Shown here piece by piece: positions 37,944 through 49,850 of a stretch of DNA of 64,000 nt. Origin of the DNA: Amoebidium appalachense (taxonomy: Eukaryota; Ichthyosporea); assembly GCA_963693365.1 (NCBI GenBank), contig CAVNZM010000018.1, positions 1-64,000 on the forward strand, read 5' to 3'. Made by a program: the position numbers and the translations under genes. The notes beneath the pieces were generated by a model that was given only the letters and a program-made list of their open reading frames with translations, made no database searches and was not told where the DNA came from. The stretch's first letter is position 1; every line of letters begins with the position of its first letter.

Positions 37944-40900
37944 TTACGGTGGGTATGGGTGGATGATGGGGTGTGGTGGTGGTGGTGGTGGGGGGTTGCT
38001 GCCTAACATTATGTGTTGGTGTACGTATGTTGTGGCGATGTTTTTGTGGACTAAAAGGTGGGTTTTACAGGGCACACCGGGTCTGTGGGTGTTCCGGCAT
38101 TCAGAACAGGCCGGCCGGGTGTGTGTGGGGGGTGTATTTGTTGGTTTTTTGGGTTTTTGGAGAGCCATACTTTTCTTTCTACGGGTGGTGGGTATATGGT
38201 GGTGTTTTTGCATTTTAGGGTGGGTGGGGGGGAGTGTTGTGTTCCGTGGGTGCCAAATTTTTGCAAAGAAAAAGGACTGCAACTCTACTGTGATTTTTCC
38301 TAAGATGGCCCGGGTGGTGGTCTTGGTGGTGCCGGTGGCTGCAAGTAGTGGGCCCACCGATCGTGGGCAGAATCCCCGTTCGACCCACTTGGTGTCTTCG
38401 GGGTCAGGTGGGTCACCGTTGCCTCCTATCCAGTTTATCCATGCACATTGGTCTACCACCGTGGCTGCCGTATGGTGGTGCTGTGCCGTGGGGGTGTTTG
38501 GATGACGAGTGTGCAGGACGTTGTGGATGCAGGCTGTGATGGCGGTGGTCAGGGTGGGGACTTCCCCGGCATGGGCCGGGCAGGCCCAGAGGTGGGTGGT
38601 GGTCTCGGGGTGCTGGCTGCACCGGGGGCATGTGGGCTGTGTAACGACGGTGGGGTGATCTCGGTGTAGCCGTGCCATGGTAGGCAGGGTGCCCATGGCC
38701 AGGGACAGGCTACGAGTGTTTCCTCTGACTGCCCCGATGGTTTCCTGTGTGGGCCCCTTGTTGAGCTTGAGGGGGTTCCGTTCGGCTGGGAGCAGTCTGG
38801 GGTCGGCTAGTATGGACATAGCCTTGGTCTTGCCGGCCATGTCGGTGAGGAAGTCCTTGTTCAACCGGTTCAGTGTACCGGGAATGTTGCCGGGGATACG
38901 GTGGCCTTGTAGTCGTAGGAAGTATTTCCCCCCCCCCCGGGGCCGGAGGTAGGGGGGGGGGGGGGAGGGGGAGGACTCTTCCTGCATTGGCTGCCTTGTC
39001 TGCCTCGTTATTCCGTTGACCGTACCGTTTGGTGTTGGATTGGTGCCCCTTCACCCACGATACCTGTACAGAGCCTGGTTGCCGGAGAGAGAGTTGGTCT
39101 CGTACGTGAGCCCATTCCACTATGTGGGGGAACTTTAGCTTGCGTCGAGGGGGTGTGGTGGGGTCTATATTTGCCGTCCATCGGTCGACTACTCCGAGGT
39201 TATCGAGCTTGATGTGGATGGGGGTGGTGGTGGGGGTGAGCAGGAGGGCTAGTAGTACCCCTGTGAGTTCGGCTTGGGTGGATGATAGGGCCGTATGGAG
39301 CCTGGTCTTGGCCGTCACTGGAGGTGCTTTCCGGTCCGGGGTGTCCAGTGCCGCCCCGGCTCCGGCCTGGGCTATCCTCCTGCCCGGGTGGATGAGGCTG
39401 CCGTCCGTATAAACGGTGATCGGTTGGTCTGGGGGGATCAGGGTGATTTGCTGCTGCCACTCGTCATAGGTGGCCTGGGGCACCAAGTCGGTGTAGGTGA
39501 GCCTACGGGGAGTGGGTGGGCTCGGCAGGTCAGCCGGGTGGGCCGTGCACTTGTGTCCTGGTGGTGACCCTACCGGTGGTGGCTGCTGGGGGGGGGTGGG
39601 CCGGGGAGGTCCCCCGGTAAGGGTGTGGCTTCCTCGTTGGCTTGCAGGTGGAGCATCTGGGGTGATGCCTGTTGGTGGGGGGGAAGATGCCGCCGGAAAT
39701 GGTGTATCTTCCTCCACTGCTCGGCCGGATCGGAGCCATCCTTCAGTGCGATGACTTGGTAGATGTCGATACTGTCGGTGTTGATGAAGTCCTTGTGGTA
39801 CTTCGGGACTACCATGTGGGTGGTGATTCGGGTCTTGAAGGCCACGTAGGGGTCTGCCCGTATCACCTCCACAGCACGGGTCCACCCCACACACTGCTTG
39901 TTGTGGGTGTGATTATCGGCTGGGGGCTCAGGGGGCTCGTATTTGCTGTTGGTGCTGTCGGTGTTAGAGTCCTCTGAGTCGTCGGAGTCGTCGCTGGGCC
40001 CCGTCGACTCCGATTCTGGCTCCGTGTCTAACCCTTCCCCCTCTCCGTCTGCGTACCCGGGGTTGGGGGAGAGGGTGGCCGGGGTGTAGGCTAGGTTCCA
40101 TGGGGAGTGGCCGTATTTGCAGTCACTAGGGCAAAAGCGGAAATGGGCTGTTCCATGTGGGTCGTTCCACGTGGGTCGGTGCCATCTCAGCCCCTCCTCC
40201 TCTGTGTTGTCCCGTAGATGGGCTATTTTGACCCAAGCCTCCCCGTTGTGGGTGGTGTGGGCCACCACCTGGCTGAGTTCGTATTGCCCGTTCTTGACTA
40301 TTTCCACCACGAATGCACCGACGGGGTGGTTTGGCACGAGGTCAATGGTGTGGTGGGTGTGTGGTCTGGGTGCTGGCCGTAGTTTGTCTGCGATGGGGAT
40401 GGCCCCCTTGATGATGGACCTGTACCACTGTGTAGCTCCCGGGTGTAGTAGGTCTGGGGGGTGGGGCAGTTCGGGGAACGCCCGGAACACCCCCGGCCGT
40501 ACCATGGTGTCCTCCACCGTGTAGAGTTGACGGGGGTGTGTGTGGGGGCCGATGTGGGCCGCAAAGGTGTGGTCCGGGAAAACGGTGTTGATAGGGGTGC
40601 TGGTTGTTGTTGCTGCTTCCCCCTCCTTCTCCTTGGGGGGAGGGGGGGGGGTGGGGTGGGGGTGCTTGTGTTTTTTGGGGGAGGGGTTTCCCCAATACTC
40701 AGGTGCCGCTCGTGAAGGATCCCCGTGATATGGGCCCAATAGTTGTGGAGCTGCTTTCCCCCTAGCCTGTAAAGTTTGGCTGGGGGTGCTTGCAGGGGTG
40801 GGTAGGGTAGGCCTGTCACGTGTTGCTGCTGCCAGGCTCGGTACCGGACCACGTCCCCTGCTGGTCCTGGTGTTTCCAGCAGGGCACACAGCTCCGTAAC

Positions 40901-41068
40901 CATGGTGCTGGCTGCTGATTCGACGATGCTGGCCAGTCCCCCTAGAGTGGGAGGTGTAGCAGCCCGGACGGGGTGCTCCGGTGGAAACCACACTTCCGAC
41001 GGAGTAGGTCTCTCCACTTGCTGTCGATTGCCTGCATGGTGGTGTTGCTGATGACTGACCCTTTGGCC
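37944..41068 (-). pseudogene. LINE ORF2 3' part: RT thumb, linker, RNase H, zinc finger (frameshifted)
   Basis: In sense order: thumb segment (SNTTMQAIDSKWRDLL then LGGLASIVESA after a one-base shift), an acidic linker, and RNase H with the four acidic sites visible as VYTDGS, SSTQAELTG, KLDNLGVVDRW and NNEADKAAN. A C-terminal CPRCSQHPETTTHLWAC finger typical of LINE ORF2 ends follows. The reading frame changes at least four times, near 40.95, 40.65, 39.6 and 38.95 kb, the last three at G/C homopolymers. The segment is therefore either decayed or affected by sequencing errors. Its 5' end joins the repeat array instead of the RT core. Confidence 0.75.
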
Positions 41069-43206
41069 CTAGCAGGCAGCCCACACCGGCAGCCACAGCA
41101 GGGGCCGCCCAGCCTGCAGGCCCTGCATGGGCTACCCGGCCAGCAGCAACAAATCACACCCACACTGCAGCAGCTGCATGCAGCAGCAGATTGCAGCCCC
41201 GGCCGGCAGGCCCAGCACGGGCCACCCAGCCGACAGCACCAACAGGAGCAACCAAGCCAGCAGCAGCAGCCGCAGGCTGAAGCCCAAGCAGGCAGCCCAC
41301 ACCGGCAGCCAAAGCAGGGGCCACCCCACCTGCAGACCCTGCCAGGGCCACCCACGGGCAACCAACAGCTACAGACCACACCCACGCAGCCGCAACGGCC
41401 CACAGCAGCAGAGTGCAACCCTGGCCAGCAGGCGCGGCACGGGTCACCCACCCTGCAGCAGCACCCCACCCCCCCAGCAGCCCACCTGTCTCAGACAGGG
41501 AGGCAGTGGGAGGAGTGGGAGGCAACCATGCGGGAGCAACTACAACTATACAGACAGTCCCAACTCCGAAGGAAACGGCAACAACTCCTTTGGTTACGGG
41601 CAACAGCAGCAGCAGAAGCACGGTGCAAGCGTATGGTGGACGAACTCCGGCGAGCACTAAGCAGCATTTTAGACCGGGGGAGTGTGAACGTCTCGGCTAC
41701 GTTAGTCAAGCACGTCACCCCAACGGGCACTGAGTACCTCACGGAGTGGGCTGACACGGAGCCCGTCATTCGTGAAACTTATCACCGGTGGACGGCCCGC
41801 AGGAACCCACACATCGAGGAGATGCTCGCCGACCCAATGTGGGCCGACATCTATCGACCGATCCCCCCCGAAGACTCCCCATTAGGGTCTATAATGCACC
41901 CGGCCACCCACGACGAGCTCCAACAGATCGTCCAAAGCCGACAGGGGGGGAAGGCCCCCGGCCCAACGGAAATCCAGTACGAATACTTCCAACACCTGGG
42001 GCCAAAGGGGCTAGCATGGCTCCTACATATCATCAACGGATGTCTGGCCACGGGGACCACACCGAGGTCATGGCTGCACCACACCATCCATCCCCTACCG
42101 AAAGGGGAATGGGAAGGTGACTTCGACAAAACCCGACCGATAGCACTCTTGGAAACGGCACGGAAGCTGCTAGAATCGGTCATCAACCAGCGCCTACTCT
42201 CGATCTTCCGGCAGTACCCCACCCTCCTCCCGGGGGGGAATTTTGGGTTCGTGCCGGGCCCGGGTATCGACGGGGCGCTGGCTATCATCCGAGAGACGAT
42301 AGAGGATGCCATAGACCACGACCAGGAACTATGGATCGTCCAACAGGACATTAAGAGGGCATATGACACGGTGTCTTGGCCCTCGGTGGAACTGGGGCTC
42401 ACCCGCCTGGGCACAGACCCCCAGCTAATCACCCTCCTCCGGCACATGTGGCACAGTCGTACGGCCACGGTGTGCACAGACCAGGGGCACACTGAGTCTT
42501 TCCCTGTTGAAAACGGCCTGGCCCAAGGGGCTGTCCTCTCCCCCATTCTGTGGATTATTTTCTACGATCCAGTTTTAACAGCCATCAAAAGGCACGGCAA
42601 GGGGTACACTTTCCACCTACCCCCACAGACACAGCACCACACACCGGCACAAACACCCCCGTGTGTGACGTCTGTAGCTTTCGCCGACGACACAACATGG
42701 TTTGGCCCCAACAAGGAGAGCATCCAGCAAACTCTCGATTTATCTGCCCCCTTTTTTTATTACCATGACTTGGAACCACACCCAGACAGGTTTTCAGTCC
42801 TCGCCCGTGGTACCCCAACACGGGCAACAGTGGCCCCCATGCAGTACCGCAAATCCCCGGGAGCACCACCCCTACCCATTCAGATCGAGCTCCCCGATGC
42901 AAACATCAGAGTGCTAGGGGTCAACATCACCCTCCAACGACACACCCGGCCCAACGATGGGAAGGCCATGCAGCTGACATTACGGGCCACCACCATACTA
43001 GCCCGTAAAATGCTGGCACCCAGCCAAGTGATCTACGTAGCCAACAGTGTGGTGGCCCCGGCCATCCTCTTCCTCGTGCTGTCGGCTGGGTGGCCCGTGC
43101 TGGGCCGGCCGGCCGGGGCTGCGATCATGCGGCAGCTGGTGCAGTGGGGGTGTGGTCGGTTGCTGCTGGCTGGGTGGCCTTGGCGGGGCCTGCAGGCTGG
43201 GTGGCT
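40973..43206 (+). CDS. LINE reverse transcriptase core, inverted relative to its element
   Basis: The open frame starts in about two copies of the P/Q-rich repeat (41060-41480), passes an Arg/Gln-rich helix (QLRRKRQQLLWLR) and then codes for a non-LTR RT. Visible motifs are GKAPGPTEIQYEYF, PLPKGEWEGDFDKTRPIALL, DIKRAYDTVSW (motif A), NGLAQGAVLSPILW (motif B) and FADDTTWF (motif C, FADD), then RVLGVNI. The catalytic aspartates are present. It breaks off at about 43070, where antisense repeat sequence starts, followed by an LTR at 43206. The thumb that should follow lies on the opposite strand at 41068. This continuous frame shows that the Gln-rich frame is the true coding frame of the repeats. 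Confidence 0.85.
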
Positions 43207-43312
43207 GTTGGAATACGTCACCATGTATGACAGCAAGAGCCTTGAAGTATGTATGTGTCCTAGCTTGTTTGTATTCGTGTCTGCTTTCCTCCTTTGTGCT
43301 CTCTCTCTCTCC

Positions 43313-43385
<73 letters not shown>

Positions 43386-44138
43386 CCCCCCCCCCCCCCC
43401 CCCCCCCCCCGTATCTCTCTCTCCCTTGTTTCTGTGGGCACAGATATCTGTAGATCTGTGCACACCTGGCTCTCTTGCCTGATAAGAACTTATTGTGTTT
43501 TATTTCTATTTGCTCTCCTCTGTTTATCTGAGAGGTAGCGTGATTGGCTAGCCTCACTCGTTGTCTTTCCTTTATTTCAAAATGGCCTAGTTTGTTCTCA
43601 AAAGGATGGCTCGCCAATAGTCGCGAGCGAGTACATCTGTAGATTGTGTTGTGCATTCCTGTCTGTTAATATATGTGTGTTGTGATTGGACAATAGATAT
43701 ATATGGAATTCGGTTTATTGCAAAGTGTCTTCACTTTGAGAGTGTCGACTGTTAGGAAATATATGTATTTAAATAAGTTTCTTTATAGAGACGAACATAA
43801 ATATATATGTGAGTTAATAGTGACTAGATGTATAATTACTTAATTTATTTAAGTAAGAGTTTCTACACTTTAGTTTAATCGGAAGTTGGAATGCGTATGC
43901 TCTGTCGGAATGTGTTTTTCTATCTTCTGATAGAACCGATTGGTTCTCCCTCTTTAGTTGTGATAAGGTGATAAGTCGCAAGTACAAAAGGAACCGAGAG
44001 CACAATAAAGATTCAGTTGTTGTTTGAAATCTTTCAATGTCTCGTGAACAACTCCGATTGCCCTCTCATTAATGTGTTAGTCGTGTTTTACATGACACCT
44101 CTGTGCACTCTGCTCCCTTAGACCCGTACAAAACAACA
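43206..44138 (+). mobile_element. Copia-type long terminal repeat, copy 1 (933 bp)
   Basis: Begins TGTTGGAATACG and ends AACAACA (TG...CA), and is nearly identical to 51797-52747. It holds a (CT)n plus poly-C tract near 43300-43410 whose length differs between copies. The gag-pol leader follows directly. Confidence 0.85.
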
Positions 44139-44248
44139 GGTTAAAGGCCCATTTTCGCACGCTCTCGCAAACACATACTCTCGCTGCAATCAAAAATATT
44201 CAAATTTGAATACCGATCTGATTCCTCTCTCACGCATCATCTGACTGA

Positions 44249-46186
44249 TTGATCACCATGTCGGAGAAACCTGCGTATCTCAACCTCACCCCCTGGAAAG
44301 GGGATGACACCACGGACAAGAAGTCCGGCAAACGTCTCACCTATTATGAGTGGGAACCCGTCATCTTCCGGTACCTACGTACCACCACCGCGGCCAAGTT
44401 AGTGCCCGTCATCAAGGCCCCCGAGTGGGTCGACCCTTCCGACGAGAATGAGTGGCACGGCTACGACACTGAGGAGGCCTACACCGAGGCTTCCAACCTC
44501 CTTGAACAGATGTTTACTCAACTCGTCTCCAATGATGAGCTGTATAACTCTGGTCAAATCCACGATGATGTGTCACCTGCCCAAGCTTTCCACAACCTCC
44601 GTATGACCTATGCGGCTGAACGTGAAGATCGTGCTCGTCAAATCCTCCTCGACTACCATGAGCTTGAACTCAAAGACTTCAAGACCGTCACGGCCTACCT
44701 CACCATGGCACGCCGTCTGTGCACTACCCTGCACATCCTCGAAGAGCCCATTCCTCACAAGACTATGGTTGATAACTTCTTCATCCACCTCAAGAAGAAC
44801 CGTAAGTTAGTTTGTACTGACATCCAGGCCATGATTGCCGACTACTTCCGTCGTACCATTAACTACGAGACCTACAACCGTCTAATCAGTGACATCAGAG
44901 CTGCAGAGATCCGTGAAGGTCTCATCGACTCTGGGTCCGGGTCCTCCTCCACCGTCCGAACAGCACGTGCCCTGCAAAGCCGTGTACTCACCAAGGACGA
45001 CCTCAGACACCGGATCCCCCGACGTGACAGCTCCGTCTCCCGTCACCCCCGCGGTCGTCCCACCGATCGATCCCCCTCAGTTGACCGTGATTACTCACGG
45101 TCCCGTTCCCCCGGCTATCGTTCCCGGTCACCCTACCCCCAACGTAAAGGGGGTAACCGTCATTCCCAGCCACCCCGAGCCAAGACCACTGGCTCCCTCG
45201 ACTGTGCCTACTGTCACGAAGACCATCATGTCACACAGTGTGACAAACCTGGCTGCTCAATTGCCCGTCGTCACCGTGCCAACACCAAGTCTGGAAAAGA
45301 GGTGCATTTTGCCCTCGTGTCCACCACGGCCTCCCTACCCATGGACCCCTGCTGGGACTCGGCTTCAAACGTCCACGTGTGCCCAGTAAAAGAGTACTTC
45401 TCTACTCTTGAGCCATGCCCCCCGACTGACGTCCACGGCCTCGGCATCGTCACTGCACATCACCGTGGTGTCATCAACCTGGCCGTCACCTACAACGGAG
45501 TAACATCAGTACTGAGCCTCAACACCCTCTATGTACCCGACTCCCCAGCCTTCCTGATATCACCCTCAATGGCCTCCAAGTCGGGTCTCCTTGCCCACCT
45601 CGATGATGAGGATGCATTCCCATCATACCTCTACACTCGTGGTGGCAACATCGTGTGTTCCCTCACAGGCACAGATGGACTGTACTTCATCACTGACTAT
45701 GAGATACGTCCCTCCATCCCTCGGACCGTCACTGCTCTGGTAGCCAACGTCAAGGTCAACAATGATCCTCAGCTCTGGCACCACCGTCTCGGCCATCGTG
45801 CCCTGTCCACCCTCACCAAGATGGTGAGAGGTGACCTCGTGACAGGCCTCCCCTCATCCCTCTCAGTGGCTGACACCACTGACTGCTTCGGTTGTGTCTC
45901 CGGCAAGACCACCAAGGCCCCATTCTCCGGCACCAGAACCCAGTGCCCCTTCCCCGGTGCCAAGTGGCACATGGACTTCTTCGAGCCTCCCTGTGCCTCC
46001 TATGGTGGCTACAAGGTGGCCCTCGTGTGTACCTGTGATGCCTCCGGCTACACCATCGTGTACCTCCTCCGTGATCGATCCGAAACTCTCGAATACGTCA
46101 AGGCCCTGGTTGAGACTACTGACAAGCAACCCGACAAGGTGGTGACCCACTTCCGTTCAGACTCTGGGTCCGAGTTCACCTCCTGA
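44249..46186 (+). CDS. Copia-type gag-protease-integrase polyprotein, truncated in integrase (645 aa)
   Basis: From ATG: a copia gag-like region, an Arg/Ser/Pro-rich stretch and a cysteine/histidine knuckle (CAYCHEDHHVTQC). A protease-like region follows (CWDSASNVHVCP, in place of the usual D-S-G/S-A). Next is the integrase zinc site (HHRLGHRALS then CFGCVSGK) and the integrase core with WHMDFFEP and FRSDSGSEF, the first and second catalytic aspartates. The frame then stops at TGA exactly where LINE repeat sequence begins (46187). The catalytic glutamate, RT and RNase H of a copia element are all missing, so it is not autonomous. Confidence 0.85.
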   Translation: MITMSEKPAYLNLTPWKGDDTTDKKSGKRLTYYEWEPVIFRYLRTTTAAKLVPVIKAPEWVDPSDENEWHGYDTEEAYTEASNLLEQMFTQLVSNDELYNSGQIHDDVSPAQAFHNLRMTYAAEREDRARQILLDYHELELKDFKTVTAYLTMARRLCTTLHILEEPIPHKTMVDNFFIHLKKNRKLVCTDIQAMIADYFRRTINYETYNRLISDIRAAEIREGLIDSGSGSSSTVRTARALQSRVLTKDDLRHRIPRRDSSVSRHPRGRPTDRSPSVDRDYSRSRSPGYRSRSPYPQRKGGNRHSQPPRAKTTGSLDCAYCHEDHHVTQCDKPGCSIARRHRANTKSGKEVHFALVSTTASLPMDPCWDSASNVHVCPVKEYFSTLEPCPPTDVHGLGIVTAHHRGVINLAVTYNGVTSVLSLNTLYVPDSPAFLISPSMASKSGLLAHLDDEDAFPSYLYTRGGNIVCSLTGTDGLYFITDYEIRPSIPRTVTALVANVKVNNDPQLWHHRLGHRALSTLTKMVRGDLVTGLPSSLSVADTTDCFGCVSGKTTKAPFSGTRTQCPFPGAKWHMDFFEPPCASYGGYKVALVCTCDASGYTIVYLLRDRSETLEYVKALVETTDKQPDKVVTHFRSDSGSEFTS

Positions 46187-49100
46187 CTGCCGGTGTGGGC
46201 TGCCTGCTGGGGCTGCAGCCTGTGGCTGCTGCTGCTCGCTTGGTGGCTCCTGTTTGTGCCGTCGGCTGGGTGGCCCGCGCTGGGCCGGCCGGCCGGGGCT
46301 GCAATCTGCTGCTGCAGGCAGCCACTGCAGTGTGGGTGTGGTCGTTTGCTGCTGGCTGGGTGACCCTGGCAGGGCCTGCAGGCTGGGTGGCCCTTGCTGT
46401 GGCTGCCGGTGTGGGCTGCCCGCTGAGGCTGCAGCCTGAGGCTGCTGCTGCTGACTGGGTGGCTCCTGTTGGTGCTGTCGGCTGGGTGGCCCATGCTGGG
46501 CCTGCCGGCCGGAACTGCCCGTCGCTGCTGCAGGCGGCTGCTGCGGTGTGGGTGTGGTCGGTTGTTGCTGGTTGGGTGGCCCTGGCAGGGCCTGCAGGCT
46601 GGGTGGCCCCTGCTGTGGCTGCCGTTGTGGGCTGCTTGTTGGGACTACAGCCTGAATCTGCTGCTGCCAGCTGGGTGCCTCCTGCTGGTGCTGTCGGCTG
46701 GGTGACCCGTGCTGGGCCTGCTGGCCGGGGTTACCCTCCGCTTCTGCAGGCAGCTGCTGCAGTGTGGGTGTGGTCGGTTGTTGCCGGCCAGGTGGCCCTG
46801 GCAGGGCCTGCAGGCTGGGTGGCCCCTGCTGAGGCTGCCGGTGTGGGCTGCCTGCTGGGGCTGCCGCCTGAGACTGCTGCTGCTGGTTTGGCGGCTCCTG
46901 TCGGTGCTGTCGGCTGGATGGCCCGTCCTGGGCCTGCCGGCTGGGGTTGCAGTCTGCTACCTGCTGCTGCTGCCGTGTGGGTGTGGTCGGTTGCTGCTGG
47001 CTGGGTTGTTCTGGCAGGGCCTGCAGGCTGGGTGGCCCCTGCTGTGGCTGCAGGTGTGGGCTGCCTGCTGGGTCTGCAGCCTGAGGCTGCTGTTGCTGGC
47101 GGGGTGGCTCCTGTTGGTGCTGTCGGCTGGGTGGCCCGTGCTGGGCCGGCCGGCCGGGGCTGCAGGCCGCCGCTGCAGGCAGCTGCTGCAGTGTAGGTGT
47201 GGTCGGTTGTTGCTGGCTGGGTGGCCCTGGCAGGGCCTGCAGGCTGGGTGGCCCCTGCTGTGGCTGCCGGTGAGGGCTGCCTGCTGGGGCTACAGCCTGC
47301 GGCGGCTGCTGCTGGCTTGGTGGCTCCTGTTGGTACTGTCGGCTGGGTGGCCCGTGCTGGGCCGGCCGGCCGGGGCTGCAATCTGCTACTGTAGGCCGCC
47401 GCTGCATTGTGGGTGTGGTCGGTTGCTGCTGGCTGGGTGACCCTGGCAGGGCCTGCAGGCTGGGTGGCCCCTGCTGTGGCTGCCGGTGTGGGCTGCCTGC
47501 TGGGGCTACAGCCTGAGGCTGCTGCTGCTGGCTGGGTGGCTCCTGTTGGTTGGGTGGCCCGTGCTGGGCCTGCCGGCCGGGGCTGCACGCTGCTGCTGCA
47601 GGCGGCTGCTGCAGTGTGGGTGTGGTCGGTTGTTGCTGGCTGGGTGGCCCTGGCAGGGCCTGCAGGCTGGGTGGCCCCTGCTGAGGCTGCCGGTGTGGGC
47701 TGCCTGCTGGGGCTGCCGCCTGAGGCTGCTGCTGCTGGTTTGGCGGCTCCTGTCGGTGCTGTCGGCTGGATGGCCCGTCTTGGGCCTGCCGGCTGGGGTT
47801 GCAGTCTGCTACCTGCTGCTGCTGCCGTGTGGGTGTGGTCGGTTGCTGCTGGCTGGGTTGTTCTGGCAGGGCCTGCAGGCTGGGTGGCCCCTGCTGTGGC
47901 TGCAGGTGTGGGCTGCCTGCTGGGTCTGCAGCCTGAGGCTGCTGTTGCTGGCGGGGTGGCTCCTGTTGGTGCTGTCGGCTGGGTGGCCCGTGCTGGGCCT
48001 GCCGGCCGGGGCTGCACGCCGCCGCTGCAGGCAGCTGCTGCAGTGTAGGTGTGGTCGGTTGGTGCTGGCTGGGTGGCCCTGGCAGGGCCTGCAGGCTGGG
48101 TGGCCCCTGCTGTGGCTGCCGGTGAGGGCTGCCTGCTGGGGCTACAGCCTGCGGCGGCTGCTGCTGGCTTGGTGGCTCCTGTTTGTACTGTCGGCTGGGT
48201 GGCCCGTGCTGGGCCGGCCGGCCGGGGCTGCAATCTGCTGCTGCAGGCAGCTGCTGCAGTGTAGATGTGATCGGTTGCTGCTGGCTGGGTGGCCCATGCA
48301 GGGCCTTCAGGCTGGGTGGCCCCTGTTGTGGGCTGCTGGCGGGGGCTGCAGCCTGAGGCTGCTGTTGCTGGCTTGGTGGCTCCTGTTGGTGCTGGCGACT
48401 GGGTGGCCCATGCTGGTCCTGCCGGCCGGGGCTGTCTGCTGGGGCAGCGGCAGGCCGATGCAGCAAAGTGGGTGTGGGTTGGTGCTGCTGGGTGGGGCTG
48501 CAATCTGCTGCTGCAGGCAGTTGCTGCCGGGTGGGTGTGGTTTGTTGCTGCTGGCCGGGTGGCCCATGCAGGCCCTGCAGGCTGGGTGGCCCCTGCGGTG
48601 GCTGCCGGTGTGGGCTGCCTGCTAGGGCTGCAACCTGAGGCTCCTGCTGCTGGCGTGGTGGCTCCTGTTGGTACTGTCGGCTGGGTGGGCCGTGCTGGGC
48701 CGGCCGGCCGGGGCTGCAAACTGCTGCTGCAGGCAGCTGCTGCAGTGTGGGTGGGGTCGGTTGCTGCTGGTTGGGTTGCTCTGGCAGGGCCTGCAGGCTG
48801 GGTGGCCCCTGCTGTGGCTGCCGGTGTGGGCTGCCGGCAGGGTCTGCAGCCTGTGGCTGCTGCTGCTGGCTTGGTGGCTCCTGTTCGTGCTGTCGGCTGG
48901 GTGGCCCGTGCTGGGCCGTCCGGCCGGGGCTGCAATCTGCTGCCGCAGGCAGCTGGTGCAGTGTGGGTGTGGTCGGTTGCTGCTGGCTGGGTGGCCCAGG
49001 CGGGGCCTGCAGGGTGGGTGGCCCCTGCTGTGACTGCCGGTGTGGGCTGCCTGCTGGGGCTGCAGCCTTTGGCTGCTGCTGCTGGCTTGGTGGCTCCTGT

Positions 49101-49850
49101 TTGTGCTGTCGGCTGGGTGGCTCGTGTTGGGCCGGCCGGCCGGAGCTGCAATCTGCTACTGTAGGCCGCCGCTGCATTGTGGGTGTGGTCGGTTGCTGCT
49201 GGCTGGGTGACCCTGGCAGGGCCTGCAGGCTGAGTGGCCCCTGCTGTGGCTGCCGGTGTGGGCTGCCTGCTGGGGCTTCAGCCTGAGGCTGCTGCTGCTG
49301 GCTGGGTGGCTCCTGTTGGTTGGGTGGCCCGTGCTGGGCCTGCCGGCCGGGGCTGCACGCTGCTGCTGCAGGCGGCTGCTGCAGTGTGGGTGTGGTCGGT
49401 TGTTGCTGGCTGGGTGGCCCTGGCAGGGCCTGCAGGCTGGGTGGCCCCTGCTGTGGCTGCCGGTGTGGGCTGCCTGCTGGGGCTGCAGCCTGCGGCTGCT
49501 GCTGCTGGCTTGGTGGCTCCTGTTGGTGCTGTCGGCTGGGTGGCCCGTGCTGGGCCGGTCGGCCGGGGCTGCAATCTGCTGCTGCAGGCAGCTGCTGCAG
49601 TGTAGGTGTGATCGGTTGCTGCTGGCTAGGTGGCCCATGCAGGGCCTGCAGGCTGGGTGGCCCCTGCTGTGGCTGCCGTTGTGGGCTGCCGGCAGGGGCT
49701 TCAGCCTGAGGCTGCTGCTGCTGGCTTGGTGGCTCCTGTTGGTGCTGTCGACTGGGTGGCCCATGCTGGGCCTGCCTGTTGGGGCTGCCTGCTGGGCCAG
49801 CGGCAGGCTGGTGCAGCAAAGTGGGTGTGGGTTGGTGCTGCTGGGTGGAT
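46187..49850 (-). repeat. 216-bp coding tandem array, about 17 units, P/Q-rich
   Basis: Unit starts at 46187, 46403, 46619 and 46835 are exactly 216 bp (72 codons) apart; a few units are about 204 bp. In sense (minus) the unit reads SPHRQPQQGPPSLQAL, then PSQQQPTTPTLQQLPAAA, then GRPAQHGPPSRQHQQEPPSQ, continuing to QQQPQA. A higher-order period of about 852 bp (four units) is visible, for example at 46958 and 47810. Two other minus frames and some plus frames are also open, because the array contains almost no TA or TGA in any frame. It lies between the endonuclease and the RT of the LINE. Confidence 0.95.

Noticed and set aside
46187-49850. Host proline/glutamine-rich structural gene
   Set aside because: The same unit is fused in frame to a LINE RT and adjoins the LINE endonuclease, so it belongs to the retroelement.
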